The position numbers and the translations under genes are program-made. The notes beneath the pieces were generated by a model. The model made no database searches, was not told the origin of the DNA, and was given only the letters and a program-made list of their open reading frames with translations. This document shows positions 24,724 to 36,605 of a DNA stretch of 64,000 nt, one piece after another. Position 1 is the stretch's first letter. Each line of letters starts with the position of its first letter. Source of the DNA: Lineus longissimus (taxonomy: Eukaryota; Nemertea; Pilidiophora; Heteronemertea; Lineidae); assembly GCF_910592395.1 (NCBI RefSeq), contig NC_088312.1:13580001-13644000 (forward strand). Reading direction: 5' to 3'.

Positions 24724-25634
24724 AATGAAATGGTCCAGGGACCATGTGCTCACATCGGGTAATGTAATGCATGTCATTTGCAGTGGATATGGGGAGAACA
24801 GTTTCTGGCTAGTTTCACCAGTTTTGATTCCATTGAAGAATATTATTCTTCTCGGCTCAATGCTACAAAAGAAAATTACCGGTACCATCTCAGTATAGCA
24901 TTTGGGTTATAAAGTTGAATGAATTTCAGGGTTATTGAAGAGTGTACATGTCACATGGAAATTGGTTGACATCTGTTCAACAGTTTAGGAGTAATAGGAC
25001 TTTGTTGGATTTTCAAGATGGCGGCCTGGCGGCCACATTGGTCATGGGATTTGACTGAAAATATATATTGATAAGAGCACATAGATACATAATCACCTGA
25101 AGTTTGGTTGCGATCCGATCATTGGTTTCGGAGTAATAGGACTTTGTTTAATTTTCAAGATGGCCGCCTGGCGGCCATATTTGAAGTCCGACCGGGATCA
25201 ATTTTTGGGGATAGAATAGAGGGTCCCTAGATACATGTCCTCACAAGTTTAGAACCTTATAGCTCAAATAGAAACGGTGCCGCCTATCGGTGATTTAGTG
25301 AACTTTGACCTCTGTGACCTTGAAAAGTAGATCAAATCAAAAACCCCGGGTGATATGTCATAACCTAATTAGATATACCCAACATAAAAATTTCGTCCCT
25401 CTACGTACAACCGTTAGCTTCAAAAACGCAAAAATCAATTTCCAAGACGGCCTGGAGGCCAGAAAGTAGGTAATATCGCGAAAAAGAAAAACAAGTCCGG
25501 GCATATTGCCAAAAGCTACCATCACACCAAGTTTTAGCCATCTAGCCTTAACGGTGACGAAACGTGCTCCGCTAACGGACAACGACGGATGACGGACGCC
25601 ACGATATCGTATAAGCTCCCCAGAGGTGAGCTAA
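24724..25634 (-). mobile_element. Helentron-like element, copy A (no coding remnant seen)
   Basis: Read on the minus strand, it begins TTAGCTCACCTCTGGGGAGC and runs through a GTCCGTCATCCGTCG tract. It ends GTGAGCACATGGTCCCTGGA followed by CCATTTCATT. The terminal palindrome ATGGTCC-CT-GGACCAT is identical to that of copy B, and the internal words AAGATGGCCGCCTGGCGGCC are shared with copy C at 48340-48362. The 5' GAGCTCACC / 3' GGTGAGC pair fits the subterminal inverted repeats described for Helentrons and their nonautonomous derivatives. I see no protein domain inside it. Confidence 0.65.
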
Positions 25635-25687
25635 CCAGATGAATACTTTAAAGGGGATTTCGCACGATCAGCGCTTCAGCCTACTTT

Positions 25688-25965
25688 CTACATTTTCTCG
25701 GGCGGTCTTCTTCTTCTCGTTCGCTCTAGACAGTCAAGTCCGATCTTCTGATGTATTCTATGGTGTTTCGCAGCTGTTGGAGGTCTCCATAGAGCTGGTC
25801 TTGTAGGCTGGTACCTTCTGGCCAGATGTCTTTTCTCAGAGCTACCAATCTCGCACATATTGTCAGGATGTGTGCCACGGTCATCGGTTCCGTGGCACAT
25901 GGGCACAAGTCGTTGTCTCCGATCCGACTCGGGCGGTGAAAATGCACATTCTCATTTCCTGGTTA
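25688..25965 (-). pseudogene. Non-LTR retrotransposon ORF2 C-terminal fragment
   Basis: The minus-strand frame encodes about 75 residues ending at 25726. It has a Cys/His pattern (DLCPCATEPMTVAHILTICA) followed by RKDIWPEG, LYGDLQQLRNTIEYIRRS and a stop. This order, a small zinc-knuckle-like Cys-x-Cys...His...Cys and then a WP...L.GDL..L..T..FI segment, is typical of the extreme C terminus of LINE ORF2 proteins downstream of the reverse transcriptase. After the stop the sequence continues as GAACGAGAAGAAGAAGACC, a purine-rich tail often seen at 3' ends of such elements. Everything upstream of this piece is missing, as expected for 5' truncation. Confidence 0.65.
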
Positions 25966-26520
25966 TCAATTATCCAGATTCGCGTGTGCAATAGGGCTCA
26001 CAATTGGCTTCCATTTAAAAACTCGGGTAAGACTTGATGATGTATTATTGTTTGGATACCGACTGATGAGGCGCGCATTGTATTGATTATACAAAATTCA
26101 CTTCAATGTACAGTACATGTAGTCTCATTATAATTATGATTGTAATTGTGCGTGCCGTAATAGTGAGAGAAAAAGTTTTTTTCTTTTTCTACATTGCCCT
26201 GTCAAACTCAAGGTACATACATGTATTATCTCCCTGTGATGATCCAGTTGTTATTTTATCATGTGCTGAAGATTTGTTTGGTTGTGCTTCTTTCACTCAA
26301 TAAAGCAATAATTGTCATACTTACAAAGCCCTGTTCTTTTGGGTCCTTTAGACATGGTACTGATCGATAGGTAGTACTCCAACAATGGCCACAGGCAGTT
26401 GTTCTTGTCCTCAGCTTTTTGACTGGAAATTGAGTAAATAAATTTGATTACTATTATAACATGTACTTGTATATGCAATACCACACAAGGAGTTTTCTAA
26501 TGCTATGCACTAATTTGTAC

Positions 26521-27656
26521 TTTTTGGCTCACCTGTGAGCCTTTACCATCACGCAGTGTCCGTGGTCGTCCGTGGTCTTCCGTCGTCGTCGTCATCGTCG
26601 TCGTTAGACATGGGTGGCACGTTTTGTAACCGCACAAGCTTTTGAACTCTAACTTGGTACACATGTACCCCTAGGTGACCGCTACTCAGAGACCGAATCA
26701 CGGCCTCATATGATACACGGTTTTGCCACCAGGGAGCCAGAGGTCAAAAATTGAAAAAATCGTGTTTTCTCCCTTATTACCGCTTCGAAAAATTTGAAAA
26801 AAAATATGGTAGGTACTTCTACCAATGGGAAATCACATATCCTCCGGGTTTTTGATTTGACCTACTTTTGAAGGTCACAGAGGTCAAAATTTGTCGGCAG
26901 CAACGCCGTTAGTCGGTGGTGGCACGTTTCGTAACCACTTTAGCCAGAGATCTCAAACTTGGTAAAAATGTACCCCTGGATGACCCCTACTCAGAGACCG
27001 AATCTTGGCGTAATGCACTTCACTGTTTGGCCAACAGGAGGCTAAACGTTAAAAGTGAAAATATGCGATTACTTGCCAAATACTTGTCCGAAAAATCTGA
27101 AAAAAATATGATAGGTACTTCTTGCAGACCCTTTGCGGTTTTTCAACCTACTTTTCAAGGTCACAAGGTCAAGATCGTCTGACGGGGCACCGATGTTAGA
27201 TAACAGTGGCACAGTTTGTAATAGCTTAAGCCAGAGATGTCAAACTTGGTACAAATGTTCTCCTGGGCAATCCCTCTTCAGAGACCGAACCGTTGCATGA
27301 TGCGATTCACAGTTTCGCCAATAGGAGGCCAATCAGCAAAGTAAAAATATGCGATTGTACCCTCAATACTGGTAAAAAAATTTGAAAAAACACACCCCTT
27401 TTGACCCCTTTCCTGTAGAAGTGGAACAAGCATGCGGTACCTTGGAAAAAACACCCCCTTTGTCCCATTTCCTGTCGAAACAACTGATTACCACACCAAA
27501 TTACACCTTGTATTTACAAATGCACATCATGTGGATCATACAGGGGTCATTGACAATTGCTGGTCTGACCATAAAATGATTACCAATGTCAGAATCACTG
27601 ACACCATAGCCTTCCCTTTGACACAGGTGAGCACATGGTCCCTGGACCATTTCATT
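26521..27656 (+). mobile_element. Helentron-like element, copy B, with endonuclease remnant
   Basis: It starts TTTTTGGCTCACCTGTGAGC, where GGCTCAC-CT-GTGAGCC is a palindrome. It ends ACAGGTGAGCACATGGTCCC followed by TGGACCATTTCATT. The 3' palindrome ATGGTCC-CT-GGACCAT occupies 27635-27650. A GTCCGTNGTCGTCC-rich tract follows the start, as in copies A and C. The interior contains three tandem versions of a roughly 300-bp module (see the separate repeat). Near the 3' end a short frame retains the C-terminal motif of an EEP-type endonuclease domain: TKLHLVFTNAHHVDHTG then VIDNCWSDHKMI, with the conserved SDHK. This closely parallels copy C (SKLDLVFTN ... NYWSDHK). The helicase and Rep parts of a full Helentron are absent. 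Confidence 0.7.
26620..27370 (+). repeat. Three ~300-bp tandem modules inside Helentron copy B
   Basis: Words of the form AACTTGGTANANATGTNCNC ... CTNNTCAGAGACCGAANC occur at about 26650, 26957 and 27243. Each is followed by a segment ending in GCCANNAGGAGNCNA and an AT-rich portion with TGAAAAAAATATG-type words. Spacing is about 305 and 286 bp. The modules have diverged noticeably, so the duplication is not recent. Confidence 0.7.
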
Positions 27657-27659
27657 TAA

Positions 27660-30600
27660 AATGTACAACAGCCAGATAAACTGTACGTCTGATTATACCC
27701 TAATAAGATGTCCCCTATCAAATTCCTTCAAGCAACCCTGACATCAGCTTTGAAATTGTAAACTACATGCAGATATGGTTAGTGGTGGCCCAGCAAAATT
27801 ATAAAATATAAGTGTGCTCATGGCATATGAACATTATCTTTTACTCGCCTCAACAAATTTGAGCTAACTATTTTGCATTACGTTTTCTATATCAATACAC
27901 AATCGCTAGTGAGACAAAGCTAGACATAGAAAATTGAAAAATACATGTGCATCTATTGATACATTTTTAAGTATACTTACAATTGCAAACATTTCTGCAA
28001 CAAAATCCCGGTTGGCATTTTCACAAGTGGTTGGATACAAAGCCAAAGCTCATGTATCTCTTCATATATACTGATATCACCATTTCGGCTAAAAAGATAC
28101 TTTCTCTGCGGGCTCATACCGGGAAACTGCAACAAAAATGGCCTAGTTATTCTAACGAGTGTATATACATGTATATGGGCGGTTATTACCGCAAATAAAG
28201 ACAAACCAAAGCAAAGACACTTGTGTAGCATATCAAGGACACGTAGATTGATATTCCTATGTGTGCCACATCAAAGACATCTGGAAAGTTTTGTTTTTGT
28301 TTTTTTTTGATACAGCATAGATAAAACTAGACCGCAACCTCTCTGGGATAGACAGTTGTTTTCATGAGCCATACACAGCACAGATAAGACATGACCGCAA
28401 TACCTCTCTGGACCATACACCACGTCAAAGATAACGATGCGAAGTCAACAGACGGCGCCACCGTCTTGGGAAAAGTAAAAACGACATCGACAACTTCAGG
28501 TTTTTGTTGATATAAGCAACTAGCGGGAAAATGCCCATGTGTTGTTATGTCACTATTGCATCTATTCGTAGTAGACTGTCGTATTTTGAGATCCCCTTTC
28601 TTTTCAACATCATCAATCATACTAGTATATCATAACAATGGATAGAGATAAGTTAGAAAACTGTGTCAACCTCCTTCAACAAGTTGTTGGAATAATGGGG
28701 AGAGAGGTGGCGAATAACTCTACGAATAGAAATGGCCACTGAAAACGTTCATCGTCTAATTTTAGCGCTCCTGATTGGTCGATGGTTTTACTTATAAAAT
28801 AGTTATTTATCAGATTGCCATGCCGAGTTATCGGCGGTGAAGATGGATATACGCACAACGACGGTGGATCGGCATGCAGATTGCGCGCATCTGATTCGTC
28901 CGGCTTTTTAATTGATATTTTTAACTAATTGTTTTTGCTGCTTTTAACACAGAATAACTGATTAATGGTTATTTTTTACTACTTCATTGGTTATTTTGGC
29001 TTTACTGCTCAAATTAGTTAAAAATGTACTACTTAATTCTAAGAGTGTAGCGGTCGTTGGATTTAGGGTACACTGTATCAATGTCCATATGATGTAAACG
29101 AGATCAGGCAAAAAATGCGACTACGCGCAATCCTCTTACCCATTTTCGACCGCTTTGCCTATTCATACATTAAAATACCTTTAAACCTCATCCAACGAAC
29201 GTTGTCTATCATGTACATGTACTTGACGATTCGTGCATGGCCGCGTGGACAGTATCTGACTAAGAAATAAACATTTAGTATTCAACAGTTGCAAATGCAA
29301 TTTGCTTCAACAAGCATCCGAAGCGCATATCAGATTCTTTCGATCTTTCTCCTTGTATCTTTACCCAGAGCTGCCTGTACATTTTCTCATCTATCTTCGG
29401 AGTAGAAACGGCCCATCGAGGGCTTTACCCTGCGGATACTATAAGTAGTCAGGCTAGCGCATATTGTCAGGCGATCCAAGCATCACCATGATCCCAATGG
29501 GCTGCGATTGCATGATTGGGCCGTGGCGGCCATGTTCATTGCCTCTTCCCATTTGCGCTCTTGACAAGTCATTACCAACGACTTCTAACTGCAGTGGCGG
29601 TGATGTTTAGGGGAAATGGCATAGACGGGCAAATTATCAGAACTATTGACACTTTGTTATATCACATAAGTGCTCTGCTATTTGCTTTGTATAGAAATCG
29701 TTTTGGGGCACAGTCTTGGAAATGTCAAATGAACACATTATATTCGCAATGATGGAGTGCGTTTCTCGACAGAGTTTAACCCTTCGTACAAATAGCAGCT
29801 GGTATAATGCAGAAAGTCCGTGTTTGTTAAGCTAACTTTTGACAGGACTTTGCAAAAAAAGCGGTTAGGTATTTTTGCTTTTTTAAGTTTTGGTGTTTTC
29901 CGGGTGAAAACACCAAAACTGTGGGTGCTATTTTCTCGTGAAATCTCGTGAGAGAGAAAGTCAGGCATATTAGGGGCATCATATGGCGCAAATCACTAGA
30001 ACTTTTACGTTCTGTCCCAGAGGGCACTTCTCCTATCGGCTGGATAAAAAAGTGCCGACCTTCATGAGTTAATAACTTCAGATTCATTTCTTGTACTCAA
30101 ATGAAATTTAAAGCATACATAGATCTGATATGTGTGTGCTTATTTTGAAAGTTTGGTGTAAAGTCCCTTAGTCTCTATATGACAGCCAATTACAGTAAAC
30201 TTGTCAAATATTGCAATCTCCAAATTGGGACGTTGCCTGCTGCATGCAGATGTCAAAGGTACGTAATATCGGTCAATTAGGTGTCATGGAGCACCAATAT
30301 GAATATTTTTGATCCGATTATTTTTCTAGACAGACAAAGGTCATCGTCTGAAACCATATTTTCATCAGTTGGTGCACGCTAGAAGAGGCTAAAGACAGTA
30401 TAGAACTAGGGTGTTGGGCCAATTCATCACTAAGTGTAATTTGCATAAATTAGGTGACTCTGATCTCAGGCAATGATGCTTGCATTTTGACTTGGCACTT
30501 CTTTCATTTGACATAGGCCTACCTTTAACATCCTTGTCAGTGTCAGAATAGAACTCTCACAGACTGTGGGAAAGATCGGGATCAAGACATACACAAATTT

Positions 30601-31040
30601 TGATTAGGGCTGACATGGTGCCTTTTTAGATAAAGTGCTCTGAATCGTGGGGTAACATTTGGACTTGACGAGAGTATTGTAGTGATATTTGAAGACTTAC
30701 AACATTTTGCAACATGCAACAAAGAATTGCTTTGCATTTTATTTGCTACATTTTTGTTAAATTTTTACAATATGTCCTAAAAATGTTGTAAAATGCATTT
30801 TCCTCTGTACACACTACGCAAAGTTTTGCCAACCAGGTGTTGCCACCCGGAATGCTGCTAAAATGTTGCTAAAATGCTTTCAGTATACACATGGCATTAA
30901 GCAAGCATACTTGCTTAAGAAAGAAAGAGTGCATACATGTATGTTTATTGAGAAAGAAAGACTTATAGCTTTCCTGACAATAAAATGTACATGTATGTGT
31001 GAGTATAATATCGCGAGCCGACTCTAGCCTGTTTAAAGTC
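27660..31040. other. Long non-coding stretch with fold-back elements
   Basis: I support no gene. A fold-back repeat lies at about 28920-29045 (TTTTTAACTAATT at the left is mirrored by AATTAGTTAAAAA at the right), of the kind also seen at 46881-47048. A perfect hairpin is listed separately at 29886-29920. The minus frame 28327-28620 has no domain. Confidence 0.35.
29886..29920. repeat. Perfect 15-bp stem hairpin
   Basis: AGTTTTGGTGTTTTC, loop CGGGT, then GAAAACACCAAAACT, the exact reverse complement. It is compact enough to act as a transcript hairpin. No run of T follows, and nothing nearby is transcribed as far as I can tell, so a role is unknown. Confidence 0.8.
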
Positions 31041-31054
31041 TTTCTCAGAAAAGT

Positions 31055-32187
31055 TCATTTTACTTGCATTAGCTGCTTCGTCACTGTAGAGATATACATC
31101 TCCGCAAGCTTATCAGGAACGAACATCTTGCTAAATAAAGAGATATTGAAACATAACTCTCCGTTTATAGCTAAGATACCAATCCCAAACAGGCGAGGTG
31201 CTTCTCCAGTATATAAAAAGTCCTCAAAGGTAACACTTACGTCATTTTTCCTGATGCCAAAAGCTGGGCATATACCAACGTTTGAAATCATGAATTGGTC
31301 TCTGATGACCAGGCTCGGGGCCAAACGAATTTTTCAACTTATCATGGTTAAAGTCGTACAATGCGTCTTGTCTGATTGCCTCAACGACGGGCTGGCGCCC
31401 CTTATAAATCTCATTTTTCTCCACCGCTTAAGCAAGTTCCCAGAATGCCGTATTGCTAGCCACTTGACCTGGCGTTAACTCTCCATGATCGTAACATACA
31501 GACGAAGAGGCACCCGCAGCGTTCGCGTCAGGTGGTATTTGGTTGATCAGCAAAGGGCATCAGGTCTGCCACAAATGGTACACGGAAACGAAGAACACCT
31601 GATTCCAAAATACCTGTTTCTGTCAGGAACGTAAAGCAGATGTGTCGCAATACAAACCTCTCTACCTCAGAGATGGGTCGAGGATGGTCAGTTTTGTATA
31701 ACTCCATCAGTAAGCCTCACTGCCAATTGTTTTAGATCGTTTATTTCTGTTATTGCGACTATCACCCAACTCATTCTGTTTTGATAGTGCAGTGCTGATA
31801 TCCACTTCTTTGTATACAACCGGAGGCCAGCAGTTGAAGACCATTATCATCAACTTGTTCAATGACAGAGTTCTGCGAATGAGTGGCCTCATCCAAATAG
31901 TCTAGAAAGGTTGGGAATACGCTGTGCATGACTGAAACACTATCATTTGCAACGTGATGAAACCTGAAGACAAACCTATATAATTGATATCCGCTGGCAT
32001 CAGGTTCTTCTGGTTGCAGAAGCCGTACTTTCCAGAGCAGGTCACCGTTGCAAAACACCCCATGTTGCTCATTCTGCATAGCCGATCGTGCAGTACTGGT
32101 CTGAAGAATCTCAAAATCGGGTGTATCGGGTAACTCGGCCAAATATCTCGCGCCGTTTTCCTCGACTATGGTCTGGCGCAGTGACAA
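31055..32187 (-). pseudogene. Degenerate condensation / O-acyltransferase-fold gene
   Basis: The first minus frame (32187-31771) encodes GDLLWKVRLLQPEE, then YRFVFRFHHVANDSVSVMHS. This contains an HHxxxD motif (HHVAND), the catalytic signature of condensation domains, alcohol O-acetyltransferases and related CoA-dependent acyltransferases. Coding then continues in shifted frames: about 31600-31540 (RVPFVADLMPFADQPN), 31424-31242 (EKNEIYKGRQPVVEAIRQ) and 31324-31055 (DQFMISNVGICPAFG ... INGELCFNISLF). The last resembles the C-terminal half of this fold, with a 'SNxG' strand and a 'g.l.fnis' strand. The pieces appear in the right order on one strand, which implies one gene of roughly 370 codons broken by at least two or three frameshifts and a stop. 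No introns are needed between the pieces, so an intronless or processed copy is possible. Function in the host is unknown. Confidence 0.55.
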
Positions 32188-32189
32188 AT

Positions 32190-33055
32190 ACCTTCGCTAT
32201 AACCTTTCAAGGACTAACTTCACATTTCCCTCGCTTATTTGCTGTTTTGAAAGGAATGATACATAGAGAATTATTGAAAGCCACCTAGCTATTGCATCCT
32301 CAGTAGAGGACATTTCCTACTTTCTCAACCTCCGTAGTATATTTGGTTTCGACAAACGTTCAGACACCGATCTCGATGTCGGTCGGCGGGTCTAATTGTT
32401 TACACTCCCTGTTGACAGCGTGCTTAGGCTTTTCCTTTTTTCCGAGGTGAACGTAGGCCCGGCCTGTAAAATAATCATCCTGTGTATTTCTTTTGACTGA
32501 CAATAATGCTTCAACATGGCCGTATAGAACTTCCTTGTGCATCCCATTCTGGTGTGTCCCAGTACTACCAGTAGACGAAGCATAGAATTGTTTCTTACCT
32601 TGATAATTGGAAAGAAAACAGTAAAGCCTCGTGTAGGGGATTTGAAAAACTATGACCAATGCGGTGTATATCGAGGTGTCTTTAGTTTTGCACTATTTTG
32701 AAATTCATCTAGCTGAACATTGGTCAATCATACAAACGAATCAGCCAGATAGGGGCTCCAGCAGTGCGCGCCAAAATACTCCAGACTCACCGATCTAAGA
32801 CCGTTTCTGGATATGGAAACCAAGCCCCACTAATGTAGATTGTTATGCGCATTGTCGTTGTCGTTATGCCAATTCGTCATTGTTAAATCGGGATGGACAA
32901 TATGTGGGTGACACCAATTTGTTCAATGGTTATGCCTTTCGCATTTGCATCAAATTCATAATAAGAGGTTAGGATGGATTTCACTTTATTGTCAGTGCGA
33001 TTTCTTTTATCGAAGACTCGTTGTCAATATAGGCTAATAGACAGAGGAACTGTGA
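32190..33055. other. No recognisable gene
   Basis: Short frames only (for example minus 32360-32659) with no domain that I recognise. This stretch could include upstream parts of the acyltransferase-like pseudogene. Confidence 0.3.
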
Positions 33056-33337
33056 ATAGAGAGTATTCGCACCAGTACATTTAGGTCTAACGACTACATT
33101 TAGTCATCCGTAACCGTGAAACGGTCAACGTTTAATTTATCGTGATTTCGCTGGTAGATTCGGTTAGCCTTTACGGATAGTTAATAGACAAGGTTTATGT
33201 AAGTTTCCCTTGTAGAAGGCAGGTACCTTCAATTTGTCAATGGCATTCGACAGGTTAGGTAATTCTTTTCTGCACTTTGCACGGGTCATGTCCGAGGAGA
33301 CCTACAGTGAACAGTCGACGCTCAATAGACTTTCAAC

Positions 33338-34389
33338 ATGGACCTTCTACAAATGGCAGTCGAGGAAGAGGATGAAGATCTTTTATACATTCTTTTTCAC
33401 GATAGACCACAGGAACGCGTGATTACATACGACCCTCAATGGCCGAGGTTTAATTTGGATGAGCTTGCTGATGACCAGTCATGGTTCAACTTTCGGTTCA
33501 GGAAGGAAGAACTGTATCGTCTGTATCGCTTCTCGGGACTTCCTGATGAGATTACTGTAACAAACAGGTGCACGTGCAGCGGACTCGATGCATTGTGTAT
33601 GGTTTTAAGGCGATTTTCGTATCCGAACAGACTGAGCGATTTGGAAAGGTTTTTTGGACGACCTGCATCTACCATGTCAATGGTGATTAATGAGACTATA
33701 AGCCTTATGTACAACACTCATGCTCATCGTTTGAGGACTCTCGACAACCCATGGCTGGGTCCCGCACAACTTCAAATCCATGCAGACCAGATACACGCGA
33801 AGGGTACCCCGCTGCTGAACTGCATAGGTTTCGTAGATGGCACGGTTCGTCCTATATGCAGGCCAACACGCCATCAACGCGTGTTTTATAATGGGCATAA
33901 GCGTATACATGCGATTAAATTTCAGTCAGTAGTCATACCAATCGGGTTTGATTTCGCATCTGTATGGTCTACTGGAAGGGCGTCGACATGATTGCGCTTT
34001 GCTTCGTATGAGTGGACTGATGGAGCAAATGGAGGCTAGAGATCTCACTGAAAGGAATGGCCTGCCATTTGCAATATACGGCGATCTGGCTTATCCCATT
34101 CGAAGGTATCTGTCGAGTCCATTCAGAGGAGCAAACCTGTGTGCCGCAGAAGAAGAATTCAACAGGAGAATGTCCTCTGTCCGTCAATGCGTGGAATGGG
34201 AGTTCGGAAATTTGGTGCGAAACTACGCGTTTTTGGACTTTAGGAAAAATTTAAAAGTACTGTTGTCTCCAGAAGCAAGTATTACTTGGTAGGTGCTCTT
34301 CTGGTCAACTGTCGCACATGTGTCTATGGCAATCAGACGAGTCAGTACTTTCAACTGGATCCTCCAACTTTAGAGAACTATTTAGCCTG
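33338..34389 (+). pseudogene. Harbinger transposase, two frameshifts
   Basis: The start at 33338 gives an N-terminal acidic segment, then a helical region with DLERFFGRPASTMSMVI (helix-turn-helix-like), then the DDE_Tnp_4 core. The first catalytic Asp is in NCIGFVDGTVRPICRP (residue about 167). The second Asp is in IYGDLAYPIRRYL and the catalytic Glu in VRQCVEWEFGN. The conserved YNGHKRIHAIKFQSV and LEGRRHDCALL blocks are also present. The frame breaks near 33944-33949 (one extra T in GGGTTTGATT) and near 34271-34277 (one base missing). Continuing in the shifted frame gives the usual C-terminal block with CVYGNQTSQYFQLDPPTLE and a stop at about 34387-34389. The length of about 350 residues is normal for the family. 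With two frameshifts this copy cannot make the protein. Confidence 0.9.
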
Positions 34390-34507
34390 AACTTTGCGTT
34401 GTAAATGTAGAGAAAATATTTGAATTGTGCAAATTACAGACGAAAAGTCCAAATTTAACCTGCGAGTAATTATTTATTTGTCAAATCTTACATCGTGCAA
34501 GCAGCAT

Positions 34508-35636
34508 CTAATTTTTGTTTTGGGCCAACGCCATCATCCTTTCCATCATTTGCTGATCCCTCTGGATCCTCGCCTTTCTTTCCTTCTTTTCTACTTCGAA
34601 ACGCTCTTTTTCAAAGGAAAGTTTATCTTTTAGATACGTCACGTACTCTGCAGAATCAGTTCGACGCTTCTTCGTTGCCGGCATGGTGGTGCAATTCGCA
34701 GCTGCAAAAAGAATAGTGTACCCGCCGTTTAATGAAGAGTCGGGTTATGTTACATGTATTACAATGTACGTACTGTCAATCAGTAGCTGCCATTAAAGCA
34801 AAATTTCATAATTTCGTGAAGAAAAAAAAGTTATTCTTACCTTTCTTTCCATGTAGTTCGAGATTTTCATCAGCTCCGTCCAACTCACGATCAAAACCAT
34901 CCGCGTGTTCTTCCGGATCGTCTCTTACTTTCAGCGTCTCCATAGCAGCCTGGCGTATTTGTCGTCCGTGGGCTTCCTTGAGATCGGGTATTTCTTCCTG
35001 CTTTTTGGCCGCCCTTTCCTCACTAAGGTTGGCCAACTCAGTAAGCAGCTGGGCTCGCTCGTCGTATTCCTCATCTGTCCCAGACCTAAAAAGTGACACA
35101 AAAGTTGACGAGTAACATTGCAGGTCCTTATTAAAGGTCAGCGTGACGCATTTTCAGCCGAGAAAGAAACTGGGAGTATAAATTATAAAATAGTGTTTTA
35201 ATTGGTGCTAAAGCAATGGAAAAACACATAGTTCATGTATATACTTGGACCAATTTTTCCATCAAGAAAATGATATGTCCCTGGTAACTAAAAATCACCA
35301 AGGGCCTAATGACCGCTCTTAGCAACATTTGTGTTACACTGCAATGTTTCAGTGTTAAAGATATACTTACGCTCTAAGAGATTTCAACTCGTCCTTCTTA
35401 TGAGCCACTTGGAGAGTTCACCCTATCCTTGCATGCCCGGAGAGTGACAAAGCTGTCGCGCTTCACCTCCGTCAAAGCTGTGTTCACATGTTGGTGGACT
35501 TCATCACACGCTGGCTTAGTTGTTGGTTGTACCGCAACCAGTTCTCTGAGAAGAAGAATGTCAAGTGCTGGGAAAAATCGAGAAGGTGCGTTTTTTTGTT
35601 TGTTGACTTGCTGGTACTTGCACCTTCGGTCGCCAT
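34508..35636 (-). pseudogene. Harbinger Myb/SANT-like partner gene, three exons, damaged
   Basis: Minus-strand exons are about 35636-35371, 35085-34841 and 34701-34508. Both introns have clean GT...AG ends and the phase is compatible across each junction. Exon 1 carries the Myb/SANT-like part (PALDILLLRELVAVQP ... SFVTLRACKDRV), but the frame must change at least twice within it (near 35570 and near 35420). Exon 2 encodes SGTDEEYDERAQLLTELANL and a Lys/Glu-rich segment. Exon 3 encodes a basic motif (ATKKRRTDS) and a Lys/Glu/Met-rich coiled-coil tail ending MMERMMALAQNKN. In autonomous Harbinger elements such a protein helps nuclear import and target DNA recognition by the transposase. Its position opposite the transposase inside the same TIRs supports this identity. 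Confidence 0.78.
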
Positions 35637-35680
35637 GCTAAAAGAGAATCAGGAAAGTTTTATGCAGGCCTTTTTTAAAG

Positions 35681-36605
35681 GTATTTGGCAAGCCGCTCGC
35701 CGAACAGGCATCTTTTTTTGTCCTGTTTGGAGAGCCGCTTGCCAAACAGCACTAAAAAGCCACCCTGTTCGGCCAGCCGGGCTTGCCAATCAGAGCAAAA
35801 TTTCTTTCCTGTTTGGCAAGCCGATGGATAAACTACGCCTACTCATGAATATGCATAATGGCGTATTGATCTGAAAATGGTCTGTTACTGCGGTTTTTCC
35901 TTTAGAGTAACCAAATTCCTCTGAAGCGAAATGACAATGGTACTCGATTGCCGAGTGCGTACGTTCGATCATTGAAGTTTTGTGCATAATCTGAAAACCC
36001 TTTTGTGCATAATCTGAAAATACTGACAGATGCACACGGTCTCAGACAACCGAATGGCCCCGGTGTCAGCAACCTCGTCCCCAAGGATTCTCGTGTCATT
36101 TTACATTGGGATTTCTGCTCATCTGTTACACTGGGTACGAGGTTACAGTGTAATTTCGAAATTTTAAAGGGGGTACTATAGGCAGCAGCAAGGAAGGCAA
36201 GTCACCACAGCACGCATCTCCTGTCTCATATTATGCACTGCTGCAGTCTTATGTCAACTTCAATCATGAAGTTTAAAGTTGGCACACATTTCATTATGAG
36301 GAAGCCATGCACACTTTATGATGCATTCATTGACACTGGACTTGAAAATGGGCTTCATCTTCAAAAGAGCCATACGAAGCCCCCACGCGCAACTTTTCCA
36401 CTGACGAAATCGGCAAAGGTGGCGAGGGCTCCGCCATTTTTTCCCTTCACCTTTTCCAGCCTCACTTACTTGAGCCTCTCCAGCGCATTACTAACTTATG
36501 AATATTAATGAGCCCTTGGGCATTTATAAATATTAATGAGTTCGGCTCTCCATTCAGGACAAAAAAAGTCGCTATTTGGTAAGCCGGGCTTGCCAAATAG
36601 TCACT
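35681..36605. repeat. Probable nested insertion bounded by TTTGGCAAGCC palindromes
   Basis: The words TATTTGGCAAGCCG (35681) and TATTTGGTAAGCC-GGGCTTGCCAAATA (36573-36600, itself a palindrome) mark the two ends. Further copies of (C)TGTTTGGCAAGC or its complement occur at 35728-35750, 35766-35790 and 35808-35822. A short direct repeat TTTGTGCATAATCTGAAAA occurs twice at about 35979-36020. Nothing here encodes a domain. The clustering suggests a small nonautonomous element or satellite inserted in the Harbinger copy; exact ends and duplication are not resolved. Confidence 0.4.

Noticed and set aside
28327-28620. Minus-strand 97-codon frame as a gene
   Set aside because: No domain, no splice support, and it lies in repeat-like sequence with recurring short words.
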